A stretch of 64,000 bases of DNA from Zoroaster sp. YZ-2022 (Eukaryota > Echinodermata > Asteroidea > Forcipulatida > Zoroasteridae). Each line of letters begins with the position of its first letter. Position 1 is the first letter of the stretch. This document shows, one piece after another, positions 24,432 to 35,879 of the stretch. The translations under genes and the position numbers were made by a program. The stretch lies in contig CM055817.1 of assembly GCA_029582265.1 (NCBI GenBank), positions 25,320,971 through 25,384,970 of the forward strand, written 5' to 3'. The notes under the pieces are model-generated. The model did not search any database and was not told where the DNA came from. It saw only the letters and a program-made list of their open reading frames with translations.

Positions 24432-26084
24432 CTAAAACAAACAAAATGAAAACTCAAATCATAAATATCTAAAATCCTTATTTTTGTTAAATATTCAGAA
24501 ATACAAAATATAGAAAAAACATACTTATCATGAAAAGGTATTTTTTTCATGCTGTCAATAATGATGTTTTCATCATATTTCTTCATTTTTGTCAGAACAC
24601 TTTCTTCCCAAAACAAATTTAAGCTTTCAAATATTGCTGTCAATATTAATGAATTTATTAAAACAATCCCCTAGAACATAAACAAAGGAAAATTTAGGAA
24701 AGTCTACAGCTAAAATGAGAATGTAATAAGTCCGTACGTGTAAAAATATAAAATGTTAACAAACCTGTAGTCTTCACCTCTGTTGTAGGTGCTTCACTAG
24801 TCGTTATTTCAGGTGTCACAGGCGTGGTGCTTTCGTCAGCAGTCGTCATTTCTGTAGCCTGTATTTCAGTCGTGACAGGCGTGGTACTTTCGTCAGCAGT
24901 CGTCATTTCTGTAGTCTGTATTTCTGTTGTAGATGCTTCGGTCATTGATGGTTCGGTTACAAACAAATAAAATTAGAACGAATCATAAATATCTAAAACC
25001 TATGTTTTCAAACATCCATATAAAAATTCCCCCAAAACCATCACCAGTTCTGGATCTATGGGCTAAAACAATGGGAAATTCAGAAGTCCAATAACTCCCA
25101 AACAAAATGATTTACAGACTTGTTAATTGGCAAAAACATTGGTCCCGATATGATGATGTATCTTAAGTCATAAAAAAAATCGTTGAAACGTGACCGGTTC
25201 TGCTATTATGGGCTAAAACAGTGAAAATTAAAAAATCTGTATCAATCCCGAGCGAAATGATTTGCAGACTTGTGACTTGGTACAAACAGTTATTATAATG
25301 TACCTAAAATTCATAAAAAATCCATCCGTTCCAGTTTAATGGGCTAAAACAATGGAAATGTAAAAAGCATAATAACTCCCAAACAGAATGGCGTAGAGAC
25401 TTGTAATTTTGCACCAACATTTTTACCAAAGTGTAGATGTATCTAAAATTATTAAATCTATATTAACTTAAGTGGTTCCGGTATTATCGGCTAAAACAAT
25501 GGAAAATGTAAATCCATATAAATACCGAACGAAATGATGTACAGACTTGGTACAAAGATTTTTACGGTAGGTATATGTATCACAGTCGAAATATAAAACA
25601 AACAACACTATAAGCGTTAAGGGGCGCTATAGTCATTTTTGGAAATCTTTCCTCATTTTTGGTAAAAAATAGTATTTTCCCCATACCTTCCTTAATGTTT
25701 ATCCTACGGCAAAGACACTTGGCACAAATGTTGTCTTCTGTAAAAGCAACAATCTCACATCATCTAAATCACCGCTAGAAGGCGCTAAAAGCAATATTTT
25801 GGGTCATTTTGTTCCAAAAACATACTTTTAAGAAGATTTTGACCCAAAATTAGGATTTTTTAACCAAAAGTACAATAAAGGCAAATATAATAACAACCAT
25901 GGTACTACTGATGACATAAATTTATACACTGAGGAACATATAACTTATTGTATTTAAACGTAATGGCGGCCATATTGGATTCCCAGAATGCACTGGAAGT
26001 GGTTACATGACTCAATATTGTCTAGTTCAGAGTTTAAAAGTTGACAACAAACCCCAAAACACATACTAAATGTTTTAAAGTAAA

Positions 26085-26168
<84 letters not shown>

Positions 26169-28648
26169 AATGAACATTTGTAATGCGCCGGTATCCGTCA
26201 AAAGAGACGCTCATGGCGCAGTGACACATTAGAGTAAACAATAAAACAAAATACATGGTAAGAACAATGCAATATAAAATTACAAGGAACAATGATTGTA
26301 AAAAGGCTGACTGGCCCTGGTCAGAATATGCTAGACAAAGACGATATTCTGACAAGGAAAACCCTGCATACACAACCATGCAAACAAGGTTGATTTGCAA
26401 AAAACAACAACATATAAACACCGTAGCGATATTCTTGACATATTAAACAAACAAAAAACTTATAAATACATCATCATGAAAGTCAATAGTTAAACATAAG
26501 TAAATTATACATTAATTTTCATCAAATGAGTTTTGAGAGCAGTTTTAAATGAAGCAAGAGATGGAGATTGTTTGACATGCTCAGGTAAATCATTCCACAA
26601 AGAAGGAGCAGCAGCAGCAAAAGAACGTTTTCCCCAGGATCTCTTTGTCAATTTCTTACTCAGAAGAAGTTTATGATGTGATCTCATGAAATCACGATTT
26701 GAGTGATACGGTTGAAGTAATTCTGATAAATATGATGGTGACATATGAATGGAAGAGCGGTAAACATACATTAAGATTTTGAAAACAATCCTGTCCTTAA
26801 TCGGGAGCCAATGAAGATCTCGCAATATTGGTGTAATGTGTTCTCTTGGTTTAGTCCGGGTTACAATTCTAGCAGCTATGTTTTGAAGACGAGACAGACG
26901 ATAAATTTGTGTATCTGGTAGACCATATAAGAGTGAATTGCCCATGTCCAGGCGGGAGGTGACATACGCATGTACAAGTTGTTCCGTAGCCTCTTGAGAG
27001 ATGTATTTTCTGATGAGGCCGATGTTGCGCAGATGAAATGAGGAACATTTAGAAATTGAAGAAATATGATCATTAAGTGACATGTCACAATCGAATATAG
27101 CGCCCAAATTGCGAACTCTATATATATAACCAAAAAAGTGGAAATTCAATTGGACCTGTTCAAAATAAACGTTGCCATGGCAACCACGAACACCCATTAT
27201 CGTTGATTTTTACAAGAGGAGGTCCCAAAGAATAGCTAGGAAAAGTCAGAAAATTAATTTCAGCATGATCGGACAAAAAAATAAGAACATTAGGGGAAAA
27301 TTGGTACCCCGGCCTGATAGAGTTAATAGAAAGGTGTCCCCCCCCCCGGCCTGATAGAGTTAATAGAAAGGTGTACAGACTGGTAATGCTGCACTATCAT
27401 CTGTCCCAATATGTAGATGTGTCTACAAACGTAAACGGTTCCGGCACAATGGACTAAAACAATGATCATATTAAAGCATTATAACTCCCAAACGGAATGA
27501 CGTACATACTTGTATCGTGACACAAACATTTCGTGTTGTAGCGAAAACGGTGACTTGACGTTTGTTACAATAGCCACTCCAGCCTAAGTGGTATCACAGT
27601 CCTTTTTAATAAGGACAATAACTTATTATAGCCAGTTGAGCTTACTGAGTAGGATCAACATTACACAAGAACGACGAAATAGTATCTGGGTGATTTTCTG
27701 CATGGCAAAGGCGTGTTTTTGTATACAGAGTTTGGCACGTGAAACGTTAATAATCAAATAAAATGTAGTTTTCTTTATGTCTTATCAAGCGCTATGGAAA
27801 ATACCTCATAGACTTATACTCAACTGTTTTTGTTCTGTGAAAACAATTATTTCGCTCAACCACCAAAATGGCTCACGAGAGAAAATTATATAAATCACTT
27901 ACCACATTGCAGCCATTTTCGAATCTCTTTGGGGTCGGTGCTGATCAGAAAGGAGTCATAGTAGGTCACATTGAAGTGTCTACATGGTGTGTGGGTATTC
28001 ATACCACCGGGTTGAATCTCGGTGCACTGACATGGATCCTCAACTGGAATTAACCAGCGGTGTATATTGTTTGAGTTGGGATCTGGTTCTCTTCCAATGG
28101 AACAGACCATACCTAAAATAAATAAATAATTAGTTAATATGTGGCAATAACGCATATAATAAAAATTTTAAACAAGTTTGACAAAAAGTTACAAATATAG
28201 TGATTCATACAATAATAAACTCTACATGTTTCATAATAACTTTCATAAATGTTACAGTTGTGATTAATGGAATAACATGTCCTAAAAATCCAGATGTAAT
28301 TATACCAAACAGACCAAACAATACTATTTCACAATCAGTTTGATAAATTTTACAATTGTGTTCAATTAAATAATAAGCCTTACAATATATTGATGTAATT
28401 ATACCATACAACGCAATTCTAGTTCAATAGGTTGGTTTCAGTGGCAAATGTGTTGTGTTAGGAATAAGTAGTTAATTTGTGGCATTAACACATATTCCAT
28501 TTTCTGACTATGAGAGACTGGAGAGTGGAGAATAGTGAATTTGCTTATTAACGAAACATAAGAAAAATATAAACAAAAGCTTACCTTCAGTAGTATTCGC
28601 ATGTAGGAAAAGTGACAGAATTGCCAGCATTCCCACACAAAAGGCCAT
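22232..28648 (-). CDS. Gene A: secreted Trp-rich-module protein with Thr-rich linker
   Basis: Seven exons on the minus strand join in frame: 28585..28648, 27903..28112, 24765..24935, 24333..24431, 23529..23643, 22927..23039 and 22232..22462. They give 334 visible codons; one more short exon is expected in the gap (about 337 residues in all). Order: signal peptide (1 to about 20), a Cys-containing N-terminal domain (about 22-91), a Thr-rich linker (about 92-148), then a Trp-rich module (about 149-335) with four cysteines (GDC, DYC, NNC, GMC motifs). I expect secretion. All introns are GT-AG and phase 1, except the one before the WTFDP exon, which is phase 2. Exons 4-7 have the same lengths as in gene D (99, 115, 113, 231 nt). 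I know no named family for the Trp-rich module, so function is unknown. Confidence 0.82.
24765..24935 (-). CDS. Gene A exon 3: Thr-rich mucin-like linker
   Basis: 171 nt, phase 1 to phase 1, encoding a Thr/Glu-rich segment built on two copies of a unit close to TEIQTTEMTTADESTTPVT. Such segments are usually O-glycosylated stalks. The acceptor is my choice: the first AG after a T-rich tract (CCGAAG|CATCT) that keeps phase, with the AG lying over 20 nt from the tract. The donor ACAG|GTTTGT is clear. The exon could be skipped without a frame change. No counterpart is seen in gene D. Confidence 0.65.
25020..25570. repeat. Degenerate satellite of about 140-bp units, array 2
   Basis: The landmark GGGCTAAAACAATGG recurs near 25061, 25208, 25339 and 25488, with ATAACTCCCAAAC and CAGACTTGT blocks between. 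It is the same unit and orientation as 8945..10320. It lies in the long intron 2 of gene A, between the N-terminal Cys exon and the Thr-rich exon. Confidence 0.85.
25580..26086. repeat. Dispersed repeat family G, part before the CR1/L2 insertion
   Basis: Ends with the ATATTGGATTCCCAGAAT, CATGACTCAATATTG and AGTTTAAAAGTTGACAA blocks that match 11530..11640. The part before this carries GGCGCTATAG-type and CACCGCTAGAAGGCGC motifs of the same broad family seen at 45170..45240. The continuation lies at 27117..27300, beyond a retrotransposon. Confidence 0.6.
26087..26153. repeat. (TA)n microsatellite
   Basis: About 33 AT/TA units, followed by five to six AAT units that belong to the tail of the minus-strand CR1/L2 insertion. 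Confidence 0.97.
26154..27116 (-). mobile_element. 5'-truncated CR1/L2-type retrotransposon with intact C-terminal frame
   Basis: The minus-strand frame from about 27120 to 26505 is open for roughly 205 codons. It carries the C-terminal blocks of CR1/L2-group reverse transcriptases: VRNLGAIFD, VHAYVTSRLDMGNSLLYGLP, LHWLPI, GKRSFAAAAPSLWNDLP and LKTHLMKIN. The 3' untranslated part (26154..26504) ends in an AAT tail. The family G copy at 11475..11790 shows the uninterrupted target, so this is an insertion, apparently into a TA-rich spot. It sits in an intron of gene A in the same orientation. Codons upstream of VRNLGAIFD are host repeat, not element. The open frame suggests a recent event, but the copy lacks the catalytic reverse transcriptase motifs and cannot move itself. 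Confidence 0.85.
27117..27360. repeat. Dispersed repeat family G, part after the CR1/L2 insertion
   Basis: Begins with a short TA run, then TTGGACCTGTTCAAAATAAA, CACCCATTATCGTTGATTTT and GATCGGACAAAAA blocks that follow the same order at 11680..11815. A short direct duplication (GGCCTGATAGAGTTAATAGA twice, about 27312 and 27348) flanks a run of C. Confidence 0.65.
27365..27545. repeat. Degenerate satellite of about 140-bp units, single unit
   Basis: Contains CAATATGTAGATGTGTCTA, GGACTAAAACAATG near 27452, ATAACTCCCAAACGGAATGA and ACTTGTATCGTGACACAAAC. The unit continues the satellite seen at 25020..25570 on the other side of the family G insertion. Confidence 0.7.
27903..28112 (-). CDS. Gene A exon 2: N-terminal Cys domain
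   Basis: 210 nt, phase 1 at both ends. It encodes a domain with five cysteines (MVCSIG, DPCQCTE, TPCRHF, LQCG), the blocks NNIHRWLIPVEDP and FNVTYYDSFLIS, and one N-glycosylation-type NVT site. The same exon is found broken at 6742..6961 but not in gene D, which has a PAN domain in this place. I do not recognise the domain. Confidence 0.8.
28113..28584 (-). other. Intron 1 of gene A
   Basis: AT-rich intron, GTAAGC donor and TTTTAG acceptor. Nothing else is recognised inside it. Confidence 0.6.
28585..28648 (-). CDS. Gene A exon 1: signal peptide
   Basis: 64 nt, encoding MAFCVGMLAILSLFLH and ending phase 1 before a GTAAGC donor. Hydrophobic core and length fit a signal peptide. The upstream block GAACAGCTTTCAGA is shared with pseudogene B (GAACAGCTTGCAGAA), which supports this ATG. 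I could not point to a TATA box. Confidence 0.8.
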
Positions 28649-29005
28649 TCTGAAAGCTGTTCAATTCACCAAATGAGTCGACTACAAGGCACTGTGTGTA
28701 TGTACACACAGGATCTTGAATAATCACACTTTACTCCAGTGTCCACACAGGGCAAAAATATTGTTGGTCAAAACAATGTCTAAATGTATGTCTACTCAGC
28801 TCCAACCCAACACTGACTAAGATCTGTTTCATTTCTAAATATCAAAGGCCCCTGTGTGTGGCCAAATTTGATTGGTTAGTTATCATGACGTAATTGCCGT
28901 ATCTAATGCAAAGATAGACAGCGCATAATTAATTGGTTTACGGTCAACTCACTTGCTAAGTGCCTTTTGATGAGTCTTAGTGCGCCCATTGTTAAATTGG
29001 AGCCA
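28649..29005. other. Upstream flank of gene A
   Basis: Probable promoter side of gene A on the minus strand. No TATA box is clear; an inverted GTGTGTATGTACACAC element lies at about 28691..28707. I see no other gene. Confidence 0.4.
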
Positions 29006-29238
29006 AAATTGCTTGATTGATTGGAATTCTGCCGTCAGTGTTTTAATTAAACGATTTATTCACATAGGGGTATGAACGTTTGCCCGATTTTGATCTCCTT
29101 ATTGTATTTCCATTGTATTGCTTTGAACGATTACGCTAAAACGTTATGTGGGTTAATTTTGAACAGGACCAACTGAAAGTCCACTATCCAGACGTAAATA
29201 CAAGATTCGTGAAACTGAAATATATTGAATAATGTGAC

Positions 29239-29240
<2 letters not shown>

Positions 29241-29303
<63 letters not shown>
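29241..29303. repeat. (GATT)n microsatellite
   Basis: About 16 TGAT units, perfect. The second copy of the segmental duplication lacks this array. Confidence 0.95.
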
Positions 29304-29305
<2 letters not shown>

Positions 29306-29726
29306 TATAACTTGTGTTGTTATTTATATTTAAGCAACTTTTGTCAACTTTTAAACGTTGATCTTCACAATGTTGAGTCATCAGAACACTTCCAATGTAT
29401 TCTGGGAATCAAAGATGGCCGCCTAAACATCTAAAAACAAAATCGCCCAATTTGTACAAACATACAAACAATATAATGTGACAAGTTTGATGGCCAACGG
29501 GTGAACAACTGAGGACACATTTTTTAAATACTCTTTTATATCAACATTCATATTGAGCCAGTTGTTCATGCCTATTTATACAACTTAGTTCAGCCATCTG
29601 AGGCAGCTTCAGAATATTGTGTGAACCCCTCCCTATTCACCATTGTCCCACTATTGAATAACTTTAACATGTAATTCGCGGTCACTTTAACGTCAACCGT
29701 TAATGTAAGATAGAACCACACAGTCA

Positions 29727-29812
29727 GTGTCATGGCCGAGCGGCGCATCAGAAACGTGTTATGATGGCGGAGACGTCCGAATGTGGGTTCGATCCTGGAC
29801 ATGGCCGTGGCG
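29727..29812 (+). repeat. tRNA-derived SINE head
   Basis: Box A-like CATGGCCGAGCGG and box B GGGTTCGATCC (29785..29795) with the spacer GATGGCGGAGACGTCCGAATG. This resembles the heads of the SINEs at 48854, 51893(-) and 62407. The SINE body is not preserved. Confidence 0.6.
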
Positions 29813-30437
29813 CTTTTTTTTTGTCCTCAGTTTATTTTCACTTATTTTCACCCAGGAGTTGTTGTGTTTGATAGCCACTATAGCGTTGAGTACAGCAGCA
29901 CAGAGCTTTATACATGCATACATTCTGGATTAGATTTGCTCAGAAATTTCAGAAATAAGCTGATTGTAAAATTATTTCAAGACGATTTGCAATAAGAGGA
30001 TTTGATATGGAGACACAGAAACGTTCGTTGATGGTTACAGCGATAGCCATGTCTTATGCTGATCAAAATAAGCCTCGAATACGCAATAACGTTTACAAGA
30101 CAACTAGATTCACAAAATTGGCGATTAAATATACGCCAGATTTGCTCAGAATGGCTCCCAAAATAGCAACCTTCAGAAATAAGCTGATTGTAAGATTATT
30201 TCAACACAGTTTGCAATCAGAGGTTTTGGTATCGAGTCAAAGAGACGTTCGTTGAGGGTGGGCAATTTCGTCATTATATGAAGGATATCCAATCATTCGT
30301 GCGTTTAATAAACCTCCACGCATGTCCTTAATTAACCTACTTGCGTACAACTGATGATTGTAGTAACCATGCCTATGCATAATTTATAATTAGATGCTGT
30401 CGGTTTTATGAAAGGTTATAATTGCAAATAATTTCCA

Positions 30438-30562
30438 GATTTTATTTATTTATAAATATAATTTATTTATTTATAAATTTATTTATTTATTTATAAATTT
30501 ATTTATTTATAAATTTATTTATTTATTTATAAATGTATTTATTTATTTATTTATTTTATTTA
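30438..30562. repeat. (ATTT)n-rich low-complexity stretch
   Basis: Alternating TTTATTTATTTATAAA units, about 125 bp. It lies just before a second copy of the 29320..29580 sequence. Confidence 0.9.
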
Positions 30563-32395
30563 TCATTTGTGTTGTTATTTATATTTCAGCAACTTTTGTC
30601 AACTTTTACACGTTGATCTTCACAATGTTTAGTCATCAGAACACTTCCAATGTATTCTGGGAATCAAAGATGGCCGCCTAAACATCCAAAAACAAAATCG
30701 CACAATTTGTAAATTTTCTACATAAATAATGCTAAATAAATCACATTTTTGGTACAAAATTCAATAATAATATTATCCAATAGAGCCTCCTGGTGTGATC
30801 TCAGTGACGACACTCGCATGTACTTCAAACAATATGTGACAAGTTTGATGGCCAATGGGTGAACAACTGAGGACACATTTTTTAAATACTGTTTTATATG
30901 AACATTCATAAAAACTGTACTGTAGCGCCGTCTAACAGCTTTCCATGGAAATTGTTATGACACGCGATAGATCTTGTTGCATGGAGATTAGTGAGACTCT
31001 GCTGATGGATAGAGTTGAAAGGGAAGAGGATATCCTGCAATATGTGGTTTATAAGTTCACATAGTTTGGAAATTATTTTTTTCAGACATAATTATCTTAT
31101 CCAGTAACAACGTTGGCGAAAAATATTGCCATCCAATACGTAAAAATGTAAGTCATTGAGTGCAAACATACATTCACGTTGAAAGAAATGGTGACTAATA
31201 TGGAGGTATATAAAGGTTTCAAATAATATGCACTATGTTGAATACAAACCAATTGTACGCCTTATTTCACTTAAATAATATTGCAGAGGGAAACTGTTTG
31301 ACTATTCCTTAATACAATTTAATATTACCGTTCTCATGAAAAGCAACACAAGTGATATAATTGTAATCGAAATAATTATTATATATTAAAACGGCCTATA
31401 AAATGAAACATTAGAAAATATCCATGCTCCTAGACAGTTTAAACAAAATCGCGTCTATTTTTGACGTAATGTTAAGATTGAGTGCCGCCTACGTTATTTT
31501 CTGACTTCTCCCATTTTTTGTGTGAAACCACTCATATAAAATCATGATTGCAATGACAACCGTTTATTTTGAACATTTGTTGAAATTGTTGAATTGAACA
31601 TACCTACGACGTTTCATGAAAATTGGCCAGAGAACGAAAAACAAACAGTCCTGATAGAGTTATAAAGTAGAAAGTGATGTCAACATGGCTACAGAGTTGT
31701 GTATAATGTTTTGAAGTTCAACCATTCATATTTCATAGACCCTTTTAATTTACCTTTGTACAATATACGACAAGAACGGCTCTATCAATCCAAATGATAG
31801 AGTACTTTTAAAACATCATTTTAGTATTAAATGCATACATTGTCGAATGTCTTGTTTACATTTGCTAATACTAACTTTTACAGTTCTTAAGTTGTATAAT
31901 ACTAACGCTCATCACAGTATCTAAGTATCAATGGATGTTATAAGCAAATGGTCATTGCTGCACGTATGCATAACGAGCATGGCAATGGAATCTTTTTTTT
32001 TTAAGGAGTCAAAACGTAGAACGATCAACGATATGAAACGTCAAGATTAAATAAAGTGGGTGACGTATGTCGACTGTATATATAGTATTTGTACTTAAAA
32101 TGTATATTAACAACATACTATGACGGACTCAATATACGTTTTAGTATTTTTAACAACTGTCGAAATAGCTAATGACTCGAAGCAAGCTCATCAAGTTCTT
32201 AACATAAACTACGCATCGGTTTATATTATTTAACACACACCATGAGCTAAATCAATTGTTATTATCGTTTGTCCAATAGTTGATCAGATCTACCATCTCA
32301 AAGCTTAGTGCAATCTAACTATATCTCGATCGATACTGAAATATTTAAAACATTCATAATGTATTTATATTTATATTAAATCCAGTCTAAAGTAT

Positions 32396-32425
32396 TGCTT
32401 GATAAGAAAACAATCTAACAATAGT

Positions 32426-32475
<50 letters not shown>

Positions 32476-33345
32476 TGAAACACTGAATACATTGGCATAT
32501 GTGATGTATAGACATAATTTCGTACATGATGTTTTACATACGTATTATTATGAAATCAAATTTGTTTGTCATCAAATTGTGAAAATGTTTTGTCTATTGT
32601 CTTTTCGCATGTTTTAAAAGGACTACTTTAGAATGGAGGTTTAACTTTATCTATTGGTAAGCAAACTCCTATTGTTATACAATGTCTGTCTGATTTGTTC
32701 GAAAATAAAATGTTTTACGAAAGACTTATATACTACATGGACTGAAAAAACTAAAACCATTTTTGCTAAACACAGCACAAGCATCGCATCAATAAATGCA
32801 ATACATTTACGGTTTTAAAGTCCAACAAAATAGACGCTACAGCATTTTGCTATTACTAGATTATCAAATCAAATTGCTTGTTACGGAAGCAATCTAACAA
32901 TATCTCTTCACGATATATACTGAAACACTGAATACATTCATATGTGTATTTATTTCAATAAGACACCCATTTAGTACATGACTGTTAATGTTTACATACG
33001 TATTATTATGAATTCAAATTAGTATGTAATCAAATTGTAACCATGTTTTGTATCCTCTTTTTTACATTCTTTAAAAACACTACTTTAGAATGCAGATTTT
33101 ACCATCTATTGGTAAGCAAACTTCTATTATAAGTTTTGAGGCTTCTATTATTATACAATGTCGGATTTCTTAAAAAATAAACTGTTTTACGACAGACTGG
33201 TATACTACATTGACAGAAAAACACTCAAACCATTTTCGCTAAACACAGCACAAGCATCGCCTCAATAAATGCAATACATTTACGGTTTTAAATTCCAACA
33301 AAACAGACGCTACTGCATTTTGCTATTACCAGATTATCAAATCAA
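32396..33345 (+). repeat. Tandem duplication of about 470 bp
   Basis: Two adjacent units, about 32396..32872 and 32873..33345, share TGAAACACTGAATACATT, CATACGTATTATTATGAA, CTATTGGTAAGCAAAC, AACACAGCACAAGCATCGC and TTGCTATTAC. The first unit carries a (TA)n array (32430..32474) absent from the second. Confidence 0.8.
32430..32474. repeat. (TA)n microsatellite
   Basis: About 22 TA units. Confidence 0.97.
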
Positions 33346-33404
33346 CGAACTATTATCTAAAAGCTTACTTGGTGTTTAGTTAGTACATCTACCATTCATT
33401 CTGA

Positions 33405-35098
33405 ACATGGATGATTCCAATCACCCATTACCTGAGTTTCTCTCTCGGACAGAAGTTGTTCTATCTCGGATGAAAATATCTGTGAAGCAAGTAAAATCAG
33501 TAGTCTCTTCATTATCTGTGTCAAAAGCCACAGGTCCTGATGAAATTCCGGTGATTGTGCTAAAAAGCCTCTTGCCAGAGCTATCACCCATCTTGGCTAA
33601 GCTTTTCAATCGCTGTGTTAAAGAGAAATGTTTCCCTTCTTCCTGGAAGAAGTCATCTGTTTGTCCAGTTTATAAAAATACCGGAGAGAAATGCGATCCT
33701 GGCAAGTATAGACCGATAAGCCTTCTGCCTATCGTAAGCAAGGTTTTTGAGGCACTAGTAAATAAACGGATCAAAAAACATCTTGATGACTGTAAGTTAC
33801 TCAGTGATAAGCAGTATGGTTTTCGATCATCCAGGTCTACGGCCGATGTCCTGACAGTCATTACAGATCGCATTAGTAGTGCCCTTGATCAGTCATTTTC
33901 TACCCGTCTCATTGCCCTGGACATCTCCAAGGCATTTGACAGAGTCTGGCATAAGGGACTCCTGCATAAACTCCAGGCCTATGGAATTGCTGGTAGGGTG
34001 TTTGGAGTTATCAAATCATTCCTCAAAGGTCGTTCCATGAAGGTCGTTCTGAATGGTCAATCATCCGACACACACACTTTAAATGCTGGTGTTCCCCAGG
34101 GTTCCGTACTTGGTCCGACACTGTTTCTAATATTCATAAATGACCTACCAGATCATGTGTTGTTGTCATTCATTGACATATTTGCAGATGACACAACAGT
34201 TTACAACCACACACACAAAAACCTTTCTCATGTGGACCTGGCTACTAATCTGAATTCTGATCTATCTCAAATCACGTCATGGGGTGAACGTTGGCTGGTA
34301 AATTTCAATGCCACCAAGACTAAACTTCTGTCTGTTAATCATCAACGATCTGTCCAAGCATATCCCCCCATCTTCATGAAGGGTGAAATGATAAATGAAC
34401 AGTCAAGCCTGGACAGACTGCTCGGTCTGAAGATCACAACTGATCTCAAATGGAATTTTTGTATCTCAGAGGTGGGGAAACAAGTCTCCAAGATGATAGG
34501 ATCCTTCTATCGGTCAAGCAAAATACTGGCCCCTGACGCCATCCTCTACCTCTACAAATGTCAAGTCAGGCCCAAGATGGAATATTGCGCCCATATCTGG
34601 ACAGGTGCCTCCAAAGCATCACTATCTGTTCTTGATAGACTGCAACACCGCATCAAGGGACTAGTTGGTGAGGAGCATTTGTTCATCCCTTCAACCTCTC
34701 TCACATCGTAGGAATGTAGCCAGCCTTTCACTGTTCTACCGTTATTATTACGGGGATTGTTCTGCTGAGCTACATGAGCTAGTACCTAAGCGCAGGGATT
34801 TCTCTCGTGTTACTCGTTTTGCTAAACAAGCAGGTGAACACCCTCACTATCTTCGACTCCCCAAAATCAAGAGTAAGTTCCATTTGGATAGCTTCTTCCC
34901 TAGAACAGCATTACAATGGAACAACCTTCCTGCTGATTGTTTTCCACCAACTTACGATCTAATTAAGTTTAAGAAAAATATCAACAAATGTAATCTTGCT
35001 TAAATGGTGGATGTTATCGCAAATGTAACCCCTTACACTCTAGTGGCTTTTTGGCCTTGTTTGGGGTGACTGACAGTAAATATAAAACAATTAAAAAA
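33405..35098 (+). mobile_element. 5'-truncated Jockey/CR1-group non-LTR retrotransposon
   Basis: An open frame at 33407..34711 encodes most of a reverse transcriptase. Motifs in order: KATGPDEIP, YRPISLLP, SKVFE, LIALDISKAFDRVWH, GVPQGSVLGPTLFLIFIND, then FADDTTVY with the catalytic Asp pair. A frameshift at about 34688 moves the C-terminal part to another frame (34690..35003, blocks RNVASLSLFYRYYYG and ALQWNNLPADCF). It lacks the endonuclease and the start of the protein, so it is 5'-truncated. A-rich DNA follows the stop. Both edges can be placed because the segmental duplication near 45965..45995 shows the empty site. With one frameshift and truncation it cannot move itself. The placement in the Jockey/CR1 group is from motif style only. 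Confidence 0.88.
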
Positions 35099-35850
35099 AG
35101 TGCTTTCATCTTAGAGAAAACTGGATTTGTTATGTTGAATTTACAAAAGCTACAATTATGCAATTTTTTGTACAATATGTAACAGTTTTTCATTGTTTTT
35201 TTTCTCAAAAACGTAAGCACGTATTGTGATTAAATGTTCACACTTTAGTTAACATTTCATATTTTCTTTTCTGTATAATTAAACTGTAGTTTTGAAATGA
35301 ACGTACATCACAGAGTTCTAGTGTTAATTCTGTCATTTAACATTGCAAACAGAGAGTATCCTGCCAACACGAAAGTGTTAAAATAACAGAAGATGGCTCA
35401 ACTTTATTCTTCCACGGTGTTTATTTTGGGCGACTTGCCCATTATTAACACCAGCGGTGTAGTTGTTAACACCTTAGCTTTGACAGTGTACATATTGTAA
35501 TGCTAAGTTGGCCTAATTAAATGTGTTCAATTGTCAAGTTATGTTATTTTTAACATGCCGGTATAATAACTGTATTATACCATACTCACCTAGCTATACG
35601 CAAGTTTGTTGGCAGTTGTTATGACTGAACTTTCACAGATTAGTTTTATTTCTTGAAAACTAGATAAAATGAACGTTTCGTCACTTTTGTAAAAAAAAAA
35701 AATTAAATTAAAACAAATCTACAAAAATTAAGATTTTCTTGCATTACCTGATTTTATTCACCAAAGGCTACAGTGTCAAGAAGTTTCATAGTTAGTGGTG
35801 TCTTACATTTTCTTAATTAGACTTGTGTGGAAATTAACTTATTTTAGTTG
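35098..35850 (+). repeat. Segmental duplication copy 1 (right part)
   Basis: Continues the duplication after the retrotransposon. AGTGCTTTCATCTTAGAG and a TGTTATGTTGAATTT block match about 45995..46040. The blocks TTCACCAAAGGCTACA and GAAGTTTCATAG match about 46060..46100, but copy 1 carries extra sequence between them. No gene seen. Confidence 0.65.
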
Positions 35851-35879
35851 AACTGACAAAACACGCATTTCTCTGTGAT

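Larger units (their letters stand above)
29006..33404 (+). repeat. Segmental duplication copy 1 (left part)
   Basis: Matches 43880..45965 in the same orientation. Shared anchors in order are GATTGGAATTCTGCCGT (29018), CACATAGGGGTATGA (29061), AATACAAGATTCGTGAAAC (29197), CACTTCCAATGTATTCTGG, CAACGTTGGCGAAAAA (31108), GAAATGGTGACTAATATGG (31182), a CGTCAAGATTAAATAAAGTG block (32040) and CAGATTATCAAATCAACGAA (33330). Copy 1 is longer because of a (GATT)n array, a duplicated piece around 29320..30900 and an internal 470-bp duplication at 32396..33345. No gene is visible. The continuation past the retrotransposon is at 35098..35850. Confidence 0.75.

Noticed and set aside
24259..24444. 61-codon minus-strand frame ending in WQMIIISARIPLLLQ
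   Set aside because: The part after VTDVLQG reads into the intron. The paralogous exon 54366..54464 and the GTAAAT donor show where the exon stops.
25954..26421. 155-codon minus-strand frame
   Set aside because: It runs through the (TA)n array, the retrotransposon 3' end and family G repeat.
29241..29303. CRISPR-like array
   Set aside because: Perfect 4-bp units without spacers make this a microsatellite; the organism is also a eukaryote.
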